A stretch of DNA of 64,000 nt from Chondrosia reniformis (Eukaryota > Porifera > Demospongiae > Chondrillida > Chondrillidae): contig OX359192.1 of the NCBI GenBank assembly GCA_947172415.1, positions 5,582,501 through 5,646,500 of the forward strand, read 5' to 3'. A program made the translations under genes and the position numbers. The notes below the pieces were generated by a model. That model did not search any database, was not told where the DNA came from, and saw only the letters and a program-made list of their open reading frames with translations. Below are positions 46,086 through 58,100 of the stretch, piece by piece (position 1 is the first letter of the stretch; the number at the start of each line of letters is the position of its first letter).

Positions 46086-49000
46086 ATGGGACTTTCACGC
46101 CTACTTATGAGTGACGACAATGATTCAGTTCAAGCTAGATTCCTGAGGGCCAAACTTGGAAAATATTTTGCAAGCTATGGGAGGTTCTGTGCTAGCCACC
46201 CGTGGGAGGTAATAGTCAGTTGTGTCACTCTAACAGTGTGTGTACTGTCCATGAGCATCTTCAGCGGAGGAAAGGTCGCCATTCCGTGCAGCATGGCAAG
46301 TGGCTGTGGGGAAGTTAAGACTGTGACATCTGATGACTTTGAGGTTAGAAAACACTGTCAATTTGTGACATTTAGTCAATTTATGTTGTCTCCCAATCTT
46401 CTACTTTTTAACAATTTTGTTTAATGACTTGCAAGCGCCTGCAATACATACTCCTGGTCTCTTACATACTCCTGGTCTCTTACATACTCTTGGTCTCTTA
46501 CGTACTCCTGGTCTCTTACACACTCCTGGTCTCTTACATACTCCTGGTCTCTTACATACTCCTGGTCTCTTACGTACTCTTGGTCTCTTACGTACTCCTG
46601 GTCTCTTACGTACTCCTGGTCTCTTACATACTCCTGGTCTCTTACATACTCCTGGTCTCTTACATACTCCTGGTCTCTTACATACTCCTGGTCTCTTACA
46701 TACTCCTGGTCTCTTACATACTCCTGGTCTCTTACATACTCCTGGTCTCTTGCATACTCTTGGTTTCGATAACCCGGTCTTGCAATATGCTAGACACTCC
46801 ATTCATAAGGTGTTAGTGTTAGTTTGTTGAAACCTCTTTATTTACCTCATTTCTCTCCAGCCCTCTGATGAGCTAGACATGTTGTGTATGCTGGTAGTCA
46901 ACTGCTTGGCCATCCTCTACGTATACACTCAGTTTAGGAGTCTAGGGAGAACAGGATCAAAGTACATCCTAGGTCAGAAACAACAGCACCTCCCCACTTG
47001 TATACTCTTCTGGTGATGTATATACGTACATACAATCTAATTTAAGGCTTTGCTCTATACATGCGTACGTCTCTTTACCTGCGTATATACGTACATAGGT
47101 TTTTGTGGCTCTTTTGTCATTTTCTCAAGTTTTGTGTTCGGAATGGGAATAACCTTTCTCATAGATCAGGATATTGGCATCCTAGTGTAAGCGACTTACG
47201 ATGTTTTGTAATACCTACGTATGTGCGTATGTACGCACCTGTCTAGGACAATACCTAAGTATATTGTGGTAATTTGGTTGTCTTCTGTAGTGAGGTTGTC
47301 CCTTTCTTTCTTTTACTGACTGACTTGTCCATCGGAGCCAAGCTAGCAAAAATAGCAATGACATCATCAAATAAGGTGCACATGCAATTGCTGTGGTGAT
47401 TGTATCTCAGTGGCAGAGCACTGGTGGTCATAACCAGTTGTTCTGGGTTTGATTCCCAGCAACTACATATTTCTTTCATGTTTCTCCCTCTTCATGATGT
47501 TTGAGGCTGATTATAATTACTTGTGGTTTGCTTATCACATTGATTATTCATGTAAGTGGATGTTGTCTTAAACTAAAGTTGTGCCTCTTGTGGTAGATTG
47601 AAGTGCAAGAGAACATTGGTCTGGCCATGGCACAGTTGGGACCATCCCTAACGCTGGACACTCTTGTCACTGCATTAGCAGTTGGAGTTGGAGCCATGTC
47701 AGGAGTGCATAAGCTAGAGTTGATATGTTGCTTCGGGTTTGTTACCATAGTAGCAAATCTGATCATCTTCATAACCTTCTTCCCAGCTGTCCTTGGGCTG
47801 GCCATGGAGGTCAGTGCACGTGCATACGTATGTATACCACGTTATTTTGTATAAACAACCCCAAATTGAAGAAAGAGCTAAGAATCTAAAAGAACTTTTA
47901 GAAAGATTCCCAGGGTCATTGATGAAGAGTGGTATTCCTTCAAATAACAGCTCTCTGGTCCAGTGGAGCAGCAAAATATAAGAAAAGACTCTTGTATCCT
48001 CATTCAAAGCTCTCACTAGGTTTAGTTCCCTTTAGGCCTTTTACATACATACTATAGAATAGATGTATGTATGTAGTATGTAGGAAAATGTTACTCCTGC
48101 AGACCAGAGGCCTATTTAAGTGCACTTAAAGTTTCTTTTATCCCTGCATGCCTCTCAATTACTGTTTCCCATGTCTTTGTTCTGTTGAATGTGTAGGTGT
48201 GTCCAAGCAATCCCAGTTCCTACTGGCGTCTAGATGACTTTGTGAAGAAGATGCAAGAAGAAGAGCAACAGAAGAAACCTAATCCAGTAGTTCAAAGGGT
48301 CAAACTAATTATGGTAAGACACCATTTCTCTTGCATGAGTGCATCTCTGCCACTTCCTTCTTCTCTGCTTCACAGTCACTAGGGCTGGTTGCTATACATT
48401 TTCACAGTCACAGTGGCCTTTTCAGCCAGATTACAGGTTTCTCCCTGACTGACACTCTGATGAGTGGATCCGGTACCACTAGTAAAGACAACCCAATGTA
48501 TCATAAAGTAGAATTTGTCCCTCTACACCAATATGTTATCTGGAAAATGCAACATTTAACTATTGAACAGGTACGTATGTATGTGTACTGTGCTGTGTAT
48601 TGGTAGTAGTCACGGTAACTGTAGTAGTCGTGGTAATGATAGTAGTCATAGTTGTATAGGCTGGTTTGTCCCCCTCCCCCAGCTGAGACCTCGGTTATTG
48701 GCTGGTTTGACATAATACATACATATATTCCATAAGAGTAGGCACATATGTAGGTATGTACGTAGGTACGTATGTAAATTTAACTTTGTTGCCATTCTTT
48801 AGGTTATAACATTGACGTTGATGGTTGCAGTGATTATCAAGTATGTGTGTTTTGACCAACCGGGCAAGATCCCAGAAGGAATCCTGAGGAGGAAGAGCCT
48901 CCTGGCCAAGAGGGTAGCCTTTGCTGCCAAGGACTCGGGAGACTTTGAAGGTGACTATCCATCCGAAGAGAACACTTCCAATGGCGGCCATGTTGTGTCC

Positions 49001-51540
49001 AATCAACCAACAGAGGATAGTAACAGTCAATCAGCCAACACAGCAGACAGTAAACCCGCACTAGGAGTAGATGTCTTCAGTAAACTGCTTGAAGGCCATC
49101 CTGCTGCCTTTATGAACATTGAAGACTTACAGAGAACAGAAGAAGAGGAGGAGCAGGAAAGTAAAACTGATAAACAGGAGAAAGAAGGCCTTTCAGAGAG
49201 AGATGGCTCCATGAACACAGATGACAGTGACACAATTGCCAATTTCTCCATAGGCAGCCTGCCTGGTTCTCGTAGGACCAGTATTGTTGACTTGACTGAG
49301 CAATCTCTTCCGTTAGAGCTGTTGGCGGAGAAACAGCATCCATTACCCTCACACTCTGACAATGAGGAGGAAGAAAGTTCTCCCACTATAGGGCCAACAA
49401 AGCGAATACGAACTCTTGAGGAGTGTTCCTTGCTTCTGTCCACTAACAGAGCTACTGAGCTAGAGGATGAGGAGGTGATACAGCTAGTGAAGGCCAAACA
49501 GCTTCCCTCTTACAAGCTGGAGTCGTTGCTTGGAGACTGTGAAAGAGGTGTGTCTATCAGGAGGATGTTATTATTGGCAGACCTATCTGAGCAGCAAATA
49601 AACATGGCCGACCTACCCTTTGCGGGATATGATTACTCAAAGGTTGGTTAACTTGTGTACTATATATTTGCCTCTCATCCATATTGGCCACTGGTTAGGT
49701 GATGGGTGCATGTTGTGAGAATGTCATTGGCTACATGCCTGTACCTGTTGGAGTTGCCGGACCACTGTTACTAGATGACAAGCAGTATCATGTTCCCATG
49801 GCAACCACAGAAGGTTGCCTAGTAGCCAGTACCAACAGAGGCTGTAGAGCCATTACAGTGAGCACAGCTAATAATCACTTTATTGACATGTATACATCAA
49901 AATTCTCAAGATTTAATTCCCTAATTAATTCAATAGGCAGTTAGTCATAAGTCATACGTAGGTGTACGTAGGAAAATGGTGTTCTAGTTTAGTCATGTTC
50001 CAGTTTGGGTATCCCTTCCTGTGTAGCTATCTGGAGGAGTTAAAAGCTACATTGTCAGCGATGGAATGACGAGAGCTCCGGTGGTCCGCTTGCCCTCCGC
50101 TGCACTCTCATCAGCAGTAAAGCTGTGGCTAGATAGACCAGAGAACTTTGAAATTATCAAGCAACGGTTTGACTCAACTAGTAGATTTGCCAAACTGCAT
50201 TCCATCTCAGTAGCTATAGCCGGTCGATTGGTGTACATCAGATTCAAGGCCAAATGCGGGGATGCGATGGGTATGAATATGGTATCAAAGGTACGTACAT
50301 ATACATGTATGTACATGTAGTATTATTTGTAGTGTAAGCTTGCATTATGCCTGATCTGTAGACACAGCCTCAACTGAGTACTTCAGTATTTACTTGCTGT
50401 ACATTTAGGGAGTTGAATTTCTGATTCAAAATTTCTGTTTTTGAACTGTTACTGATGCTCAAATATACATATACCTACCTCCCATATTTATTTATGAACG
50501 CAACAAATACCTATTTCATGTAGGGAGTTGAATATGTTTTGAAGTATTTAAAGTGTGATATATTTCCAGAAATGGAGATAATCAGTTTGAGTGGAAACTA
50601 CTGTGTGGACAAGAAGCCCTCGGCCATCAACTGGTAAAGAAATCCCCTCCCCACTACCCAGGGATAACTATCCATTGAATATATGTAATTTTACCTATTA
50701 GGATTGAGGGGCGTGGCAAATCAGTTGTTTGTGAAGCAGTAATCCCTCAAAAGATTGTCAAAGATGTACTCAAAACTAATGTGGAATCACTAGTAGAAAT
50801 AAATACTTACAAGAACCTGATTGGCTCAGCAATGGCTGGATCAATAGGAGGATTCAATGCTCATGCAGCAAACATAGTCACAGCTATATACATTGCTACT
50901 GGGCAGGTGCATACGTACATAATTTGGTAGTTTGTGAGTGTTTCCGTTTGCTTACTGTAGACTGCTTCTTTTCAATGTAGGATCCAGCACAAAATGTAGG
51001 TAGTTCCAATTGCATCACTTTACTCGAGTCCTGTGATAATGGTAATCTCAGAATGTCCTGTTCCATGCCCTCCATTGAAGTAGGCACAGTTGGAGGCGGT
51101 ACCTTTTTGGCACCGCAGGCTGCCTGCTTAGAGGTGAGTGATTTGTTAAGGAAACAGTTGAGAAAATTTTCATCCTCTAAAGTTTAGTGTTTACTATTCT
51201 GAAATCCATCCAGTACCAGTTCCCATTCCCATTTCAGGTGCTAGGTGTGAAAGGAGCTGTTGAGGAGAACCCTGGTGATAATGCCAGTAGTTTGGCACGT
51301 ATTGTCTGTGCCACGGTCTTAGCTGGCGAGCTGTCACTTCTCTCAGCCCTGGCTGCTGGTCACCTAGTGAGAAGCCATATGACTCACAACAGGTAACAAA
51401 GGCTCATTGTCAACTTCTTGCTACTTCATACTCAATGGATGCACCTTTGCCTCTGTAGGTCTAGATCAAATCTGTCAAGCCTTTCTTCCATCCCTGAGAA
51501 TCAAATACCATCTAATAACTGTGACAGCAAGCAGTCATGA
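46086..51540 (+). CDS. HMGCR: HMG-CoA reductase (class I, with membrane sterol-sensing region)
   Basis: HMGCR reduces HMG-CoA to mevalonate with NADPH, the committed step of the sterol/isoprenoid pathway, in the ER membrane. Exon 1 (46086-46343) carries [19 protein letters not shown]. Further exons supply the membrane region ([53 protein letters not shown]). A long linker exon (about 48803-49642) follows. The catalytic part shows [32 protein letters not shown] (Glu), [21 protein letters not shown] (Lys), [12 protein letters not shown] and [11 protein letters not shown] (His). HNRSRSNLS keeps the Ser equivalent to the AMPK site of the human enzyme. The first intron holds an 18-bp minisatellite and another a tRNA-like sequence. 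Confidence 0.96.
46446..46769. repeat. 18-bp minisatellite in HMGCR intron 1
   Basis: About eighteen units of ctcttacatactcctggt with c/t and a/g variants. The unit is a multiple of three and open in several frames, but a stop after exon 1 read-through prevents coding from the gene frame. Confidence 0.92.
47396..47467 (+). tRNA. tRNA-like sequence (Met-like CAT), probable pseudogene or SINE head
   Basis: Box A-like tatctcagtggc and box B-like ggtttgattcc are present. The acceptor stem gtgattg/caactac has one mismatch and one wobble. The anticodon stem actgg/ccagt closes a 9-nt loop tggtcataa, two bases too long for a functional tRNA. It lies in an HMGCR intron. A tRNA-derived SINE or decayed tRNA is more likely than an active gene. 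Confidence 0.45.
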
Positions 51541-51689
51541 ATATTTTAGATAGGAATATTTATTTCTAAATTTTATGATTATAACCTTTTCATGTGTGAA
51601 TATTGTGTGGTTTATTTATATTTGTAAGATGTATGAAATTATCCTTTTATGAGTATTAGTCTAAGTCGGCCACGTGGTAGTATGTTTAT

Positions 51690-52993
51690 TACGGGGTGCC
51701 ATATGTTCCAATACTATCATTTCCTGTCTCTTTAACTTCACCCAACCGATTTACTATATCGAGCAAGCGATTTACTATATAGGCTGATTTAGTAAATCGA
51801 TATGCCGCTTTAGTAAATAAGCCTGTCAATTTAGTAAATCAGACTGCCGATTTACGGTAAATCAGGTTGCCTACTTAGTAAATCAGACTGCCTATTTAGT
51901 AAATCAGACGGCCTATTTAGCAATTCAGATTGGCTTGAAATAATGGATTAATGCCCATTATCCTTAACAGCCCAAGGTCTCCTCTTAAGAATCCCTAACC
52001 AAAATATAATATATAATATATGTCAAAATATATCAATTGCTTATATCATTAATTAGCCTACCAACACTGAAGATGGCTCAGATCTAGATGGAAGCGATCA
52101 TGATAGTTCACAATTGTAAGATCCCACAGAACCTCATGCGGGTCATGTGCAGGCTGAAAGACAGGCCATTTTGGAATCAGCCTCTGAGGCAGTGGAAGTG
52201 AACAATCTGAGATTCCAACCTTGTCGGGACATTTTTTCAGAATTGAATACTATAAATGAGCAACCTTCTGAGAATAATGGATATGACCTGTATTGTAGGG
52301 CTACAATTTCCTTGGGAGAACATTTGAGGAGTGGCCAATGTACTGAATGTGACTATCTGTAATGCATGAAGAGTAGAATTGCGGTGCTTCCACTACCAAT
52401 TATAACTTATACATAAGCATATAGAGTATAGTTCAAAGATGTCATCATTTAACAGTTGCAAGTATAACTCAAAATTATTATAAGCCATGAATATGCATGT
52501 TGATGGGAAAGAATAGTATAAAAGCATTACACCGATAATACATGCAGCTGCATGATCCTCTGCATGTAAAGTTCTATATCTATATCTATATCATTGATGG
52601 TGGTTTGTTCGGGGGGGGGGTATCTGCCATATGGGTGCGTATTACTACTAAGATACTCCTTGTAAGACTCACCAGTGTTCAAACAATGATATCGACAGTG
52701 ATATCAGTGTTTCTCTTTTCTTATTAATTGTTATATCCTTATTGTTTGCATTAAGTGGCATAAGGCTTCTTAAGCTAAGAGCTTAGGGCTATTATGGCTT
52801 AATGTAGTCTGATTTACTAAATAGACATTCTGATTTACTATATCGGCATATCGATTTACTAAATCGGAAGTCTGATTTACTATATCGGAATATCGATTTA
52901 CTAAATCAGCAGTCTGATTTACTAAATCGGTCGATATAGTAAATCGGTTGCGTGAAGTTAAATAGACAGGAAATGATAGTATGGCACCCCGTA
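51690..52993. mobile_element. non-autonomous DNA transposon with long terminal inverted repeats
   Basis: Ends tacggggtgcc and ggcaccccgta are inverted, and similarity continues inward for about 200 bp (ctatcatttcctgtct, caaccgatttactatatcga). Both inner ends carry tandem copies of a ~20-bp unit like tttagtaaatcagactgcc. The 6-bp gtttat flanks both sides (51684-51689 and 52994-52999) and reads as a target-site duplication. The interior has one 71-codon frame (52147-52362) of unknown origin and no transposase. Confidence 0.85.
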
Positions 52994-53051
52994 GTTTATG
53001 TAGGGTTTGTGTAGCTACTCCATTTTTTATCGGAATCCAGCATGCAAAGCA

Positions 53052-54548
53052 ATGGCTTCTAAATGCCAGCCTCTGAACAGCACTAATTGCATACGAGAAG
53101 AAGACCAGTCTGCGCGATCTCGCACTGTGTATCTGGATGTGCTGCTGGAGTACATAGGAATAGGACCCTTTCAAGTATTCCTCTTTGTCATCTCCTGCGT
53201 TGGCTACTTTGCTTTTTCAGCCGAGATAATGTTGTATATATTTTTGAGTGACAAATTGTCTTCTGTATGGACGCTGAGTGTTTACCAATATGCCATTTTA
53301 CCAGCTAGCAGTGGTTTGATGAACATTGCGGGTAGCTATAGCGTAGCTGTCATTAGCGACCGATTAGGAAGGAAATGGCCATTCATCGTATGTGGAGGGC
53401 TCATTGCTGTCTTTGGACTTGGATCAGCCTTTGCTCCTTCATTTTGGGTATTCCTAGGTCTACGTAGTTTTGTATCATTTAGCATAGGAGGCGTTTTGCC
53501 ATGCCTTTTCCCTCAAATGCTAGAATTTTTACCTGTGAGGAATAGAGGACGGGCCATGACCTTTGTCACCTTCTGTGGCGCCTTGGGTGCCTGCTTCTGC
53601 GGTGGAATAGCCTGGTGGTGCATCCCTACCTTTGAAGAAGGATGGCGTTACCTTACCATTGCTTGTGCATTGCCTAACTTTCTTCCTGTGTGCCTGCGAA
53701 TGTTTCTACCCTTTGAGACTCCTAGGTTCCTTTTGGCAAAGGGGAAACAAGACCAATTGAAAAGGGCCTTACAAGCAATGATGTATTGTAATAGAAAGAA
53801 ATTTCAAGATGACTTTGGAATTGAATTTGACAATGTTTGCATAGTTGACAGTACAGTAGAAAGAGATCCAGATTGTGAACCCCTGATCAAAAAGGAACTC
53901 ACCAATGTTCCTATGCAAAGGAACATATTAATAAGATTATGCATGCTGTGTTGTAGCTTAACACTGCTCTGCAGGAAACCTCACACAGTAAAGACTATTC
54001 TACTGACTGTCATTTCTGGTTGTCTAGCTGTTGGATTTTGGGGATCTGGCCTATTTATAATTCAATATTTCACTTCAATACAAGTGGATCCATATTTCAC
54101 TCTTTTTACAGCCTATTTAGCAGAGTTACCTGGCATTGCATTGGTCACTATCATCATAGAGTGGCCCAGAGTTGGCAGGCTTAACACTATTCGTCTGTTT
54201 TCGCTCATTGCTGCTCTATCTCTTATAATCTTTGCCTTTACAAATTTCAACCACATTGTTGCTTCAGTCTTTATCATATTTGCCTACTTTGGAATGGTAC
54301 CACTGTACGCTGTTCTATTTACCTATGTTCCAGAATCCTACCCAACCAGTATAAGATCTGTGGCCACTGCTTACAGTATTTTAGTGACGTGTATACCAAC
54401 TGTCTGTACACCCTTTATCAGTGGCTATCTATCTGATTCTACAGCACCTTGGGTTTATCCCTTTGTTTGGGGACTTGTATTTGCCATCATGTTTTTAGCA
54501 TCTTTATTTTTGAAGTATGAAACGCTGAACAGAAATCTAGATTCATGA
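53052..54548 (+). CDS. major facilitator transporter, SV2/SVOP-like (SLC22-related)
   Basis: An intronless frame of 498 residues with about twelve membrane segments. MFS signatures include DRLGRKWPF after TM2, RNRGRAMTF after TM4, and VPESYPTSIRSVATAY near TM10. These are typical of the SVOP/SV2 and organic-ion transporter group. The substrate cannot be inferred. The first residues (MASKCQPLNSTNC) form a short cytoplasmic tail. Lack of introns contrasts with every neighbour of this size and may reflect retroposition. The ATG lies 58 bp after the transposon end, so that element probably supplies or displaces the promoter. An upstream in-frame extension lacks a better ATG. Confidence 0.9.
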   Translation: MASKCQPLNSTNCIREEDQSARSRTVYLDVLLEYIGIGPFQVFLFVISCVGYFAFSAEIMLYIFLSDKLSSVWTLSVYQYAILPASSGLMNIAGSYSVAVISDRLGRKWPFIVCGGLIAVFGLGSAFAPSFWVFLGLRSFVSFSIGGVLPCLFPQMLEFLPVRNRGRAMTFVTFCGALGACFCGGIAWWCIPTFEEGWRYLTIACALPNFLPVCLRMFLPFETPRFLLAKGKQDQLKRALQAMMYCNRKKFQDDFGIEFDNVCIVDSTVERDPDCEPLIKKELTNVPMQRNILIRLCMLCCSLTLLCRKPHTVKTILLTVISGCLAVGFWGSGLFIIQYFTSIQVDPYFTLFTAYLAELPGIALVTIIIEWPRVGRLNTIRLFSLIAALSLIIFAFTNFNHIVASVFIIFAYFGMVPLYAVLFTYVPESYPTSIRSVATAYSILVTCIPTVCTPFISGYLSDSTAPWVYPFVWGLVFAIMFLASLFLKYETLNRNLDS

Positions 54549-55158
54549 TGTTCATGTAACAATCTTTGCAAATGTTTTAATACTGTATGTATATGTATAT
54601 CTATTATGATATGTTACAAATTACTAGAACAATCTAATAATTATATAAATGAAAAAAATTAAGATCTGATGCTGATCTTAAAGCTTTGATATCCACATCA
54701 TTAGACCCATGATTTTACCTCACAAGGGGAGACTCTGATTCCCAAGTGACCTTGATTCCATCCATGGCTCATTGTGCTCCTCAGGAGACATGAGTGGGTG
54801 GGGATAGTATAGCATAATGAGGATAATTGTATAATTGTATATGGTAGCATTAATTATTGTAATATATAACCACTCTGGAAAAAGACACATGTAAAGAAGC
54901 AGAATTAAATAAAACATTGTATATCAAAGAGAAAACTCAATTTACATGTATACGTACGTATATATACTGTACTCATAAACAGCTACGTATATATGCTACT
55001 CTCATTTGATGAAGATTCAAAAATGACTACATTTCACAAGTTATAATTTAAATCTTAGTTCGTATATATACATAACCTAACTTTTGAGAGTATATAATGA
55101 TTCGTTAATTGAGAAATATTGTGATAAAAATGTTGAAAGCTGTACGTATATTACCCAA
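54549..55158. other. intergenic DNA between convergent genes
   Basis: It should hold the 3' UTRs of the transporter and of SYCP2. No other feature seen. Confidence 0.6.
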
Positions 55159-58100
55159 CTACAAGTGGAAAGACAGCCAGTTCTGAACAGCATTTTGTAC
55201 TTTGAGGATACTCTCCTTTCTCTAAATATGGATACATAGCAAAAATATTTAGTAAGTTTATTTGATATGATCTACATACTATATACACATGTATGTAAGA
55301 TGTGTACATATATAATACCGTTCTCTCCATAAATTTCTTTGCAATATGGTGGACTTCAGTGTTGAGGTCAGACTATGGGAAAAGAGATACACTTGTAACA
55401 TTGTACATTTAGGTAATAGGTGAAGGATGTCCACCTCATTAGCTTTTATATCTCTGCAAGACTGGATCCATTCCTTATCAGCCAGCTGAGCCTCAGTTGC
55501 TAGCACATCCAATCTACATACACACAAGTCAGGGCTGCTGTATGCAGAACTTGAGGCCAGGGGGGCAAAATGAAAATTTTCAAAATTTAGGGGGGCAATG
55601 GTATGAGGGTGTCGAAGCAGTTTAGGGGGTTCCCAAAGTCTAAGGGGGAGGGCAAAATCAATTCTAGGGGGGTGAATGCCCCCCCCCCCCCCACTCCCCC
55701 TCTATGCAGCCCTGCAAGTGTATGATGAATATACGTACATACATGTGTCTTTGGATAAATAATGGAGGAGAACATGTTAATATTCCTATTATTATAGTAC
55801 CAGTAAGCTTTTACCTCTTAGATTGATTCCCAAGAGTGTAAGTTATGACATTATGTTCATTTCTTACATCAGACTACAGTAGGATAGATAATACAGTACA
55901 TTATATATCATATTTACTATATAATCTGCATTAAATCAATATTCTAAAACACATTTTTCCTATATGCATGTATAGATATGCACGTATTACTTTTGAATAA
56001 TCACAAACCATAACCCTTTGAATATTTTGGAAGGCTTCACACATTGTGCCTACATCTTCTTCTATGTTTTTGACTAATGGGGAGACTTTGGCAGACAATC
56101 CATTCCTCACACTGTCCCTACATTTGTATTGAGAAGCAAATCATCCTTAGCTTGCTAGTTTCTTTACTCACATAGATCAAATTAGCTTACCATTTCTCTG
56201 TACAGAATTGCCAATGTGACTCTGTTACTTTAGCACTGTTATGGATGAACTGCTTTATCCTTTCATTGTTAGATTCCTTTGACTTTGTGTATACAAGAGA
56301 AGACACAATTATACATAATACCTATAGAGCACAATTGAATGTACATGTAGTGTGTCGCAACTGACTTTTCTCTTATTGTTCAATTTACCAGAAAATTTCT
56401 GAAATACTTGATCTAGCTGTGTGCTGGGACAAGCCATGCAACAAATACAGGTTATCAATGTAATGTAGTCAGTTACAGCATGGCACCTACATACATACCC
56501 AATGCCAGGTTGTGACGAACTCTCCTCCTCATAAATAACAGGCAATTCATCCTCTGTAGTAGGTTGATCATACACATATATACATCTATGTATACGTATA
56601 CGTACATGCTAGGCATTTTAACATTTTGGTATGCCTCACCTTGAAGAGACTGGCTCCCTGACATTGGGGATGGGAGAGAATCTTGTTCTCCAAAAGCTAT
56701 TGAATTATTATATACTACAATGCTATTCATAAAATCCCATATACAGTCATTAATGTATAACACATTAAATTGATACATGCTATTCCTATATTAATATGTT
56801 ACTATATACTTTATGATATACTGCCTCCAAAGGTATATCTACTCACCTGTCTCCTTCCAGTTTTCCATTGATGAGAGTGCTGTCTCCTCATTTTCCAAAA
56901 GCTGAGGGATTCCCCTTTTAGTGGTGGTCCTCTTTGCAGATTCTCTCTTAGATACTGTTGCCTTAGTAACCTTGGGTTTCTTAGCTACCGATGTAGTATT
57001 GGAGGTTCTCTTTCTAGACTGAGCACTATTTGGAGTCGCATTGACCAAACCACTTGTACTTTTGGCACCTTGTCTGGAGGTCTAGCCAGGACAAAAACAC
57101 TTTGTAGATTTCATACTAGGAACAGGGTTGTGAGTATCTACTGTACCTTAGCCCTTTGAGTTGTTTTTAAGTTATTTGGTACTCCTGCCTGAGCAATAAC
57201 ATCCTAACCAGATTAATAATATTATACATATCTCCTTGATGTACATCTGGAAGGTGTACGTATATATGAGTATATAATGCTTACTTTACAGATGGCCTCA
57301 AATTCTAAGGTGATATTTCTTATATCAGTATTGGTCTCAGAATATGGATTGTTAGCCAGTTTTGTGACTTTACTGCTTTGACCGTCTTTGCCAGAGTAAT
57401 GATAACTTTGGAGAGGAGACTTGGCAAGTGGCTGCTGTGGGTATGGAAGACTGATCACTTTGCTGGTCTCTCCACTGTCTGTCGGATCTGTGAGCCCCTC
57501 CCCCTCCTCCTGGCCAATAGGATCACACCTTGGCCCGCTATCCATCATGACATCCACATCATCAATTTCCCTCACAGGTGATGAATGGATGGAACTAATG
57601 GGAGGACTATGAACTGGAGTAACTCTGCTATGTTGGGCTGAGGCACCAGATTTTGTGAAGCGACTGAGAGTCTTGCCTCTCTTTTGGCTGGTGCTTCTAG
57701 ATACAGAGGTTTCTATGGGTGTGGTCTTCCAGACCTTTTCTCTGCATGCTTCTTTGAGAAGGATTGGTGACAAGCTTGGCTCCTTTGCTGGTTGTTTCAT
57801 TGAAGGTGTCTTTCTTCTAGATTTACTGCTCCCCCCTTTTTGGGACCTGGCAGACTGTTTTTTTAGATCTGGGAGATAAGATTCATCACTACTATGCCTA
57901 GGTGACTGAGAAATTGATTTATCCAATGGTGCTGTAATACACTTCTTCTTCTTGACATCCTTTAAGTTCAGTGGAGCTTTCTTTTTTTCATTCCTTGCAA
58001 CGTCGGTAACGCCACTGTTTTCCACTGTGTCTGACAAATCCAAGCTGTAATTAGCTACATATGATCTAGATTTGCCCTATGAACATACAGAGAATACTAC

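Noticed and set aside
46401..46830. Three long frames over the HMGCR intron 1 minisatellite
   Set aside because: By-product of an 18-bp unit without stops; no connection to HMGCR exons in frame.
47255..47479. Minus-strand frame with [10 protein letters not shown]
   Set aside because: Typical antisense translation of a tRNA-like T arm; no gene.
52147..52362. 71-codon frame inside the terminal-inverted-repeat transposon
   Set aside because: Too short and without a recognised domain; could be a captured fragment but not supportable as a gene.
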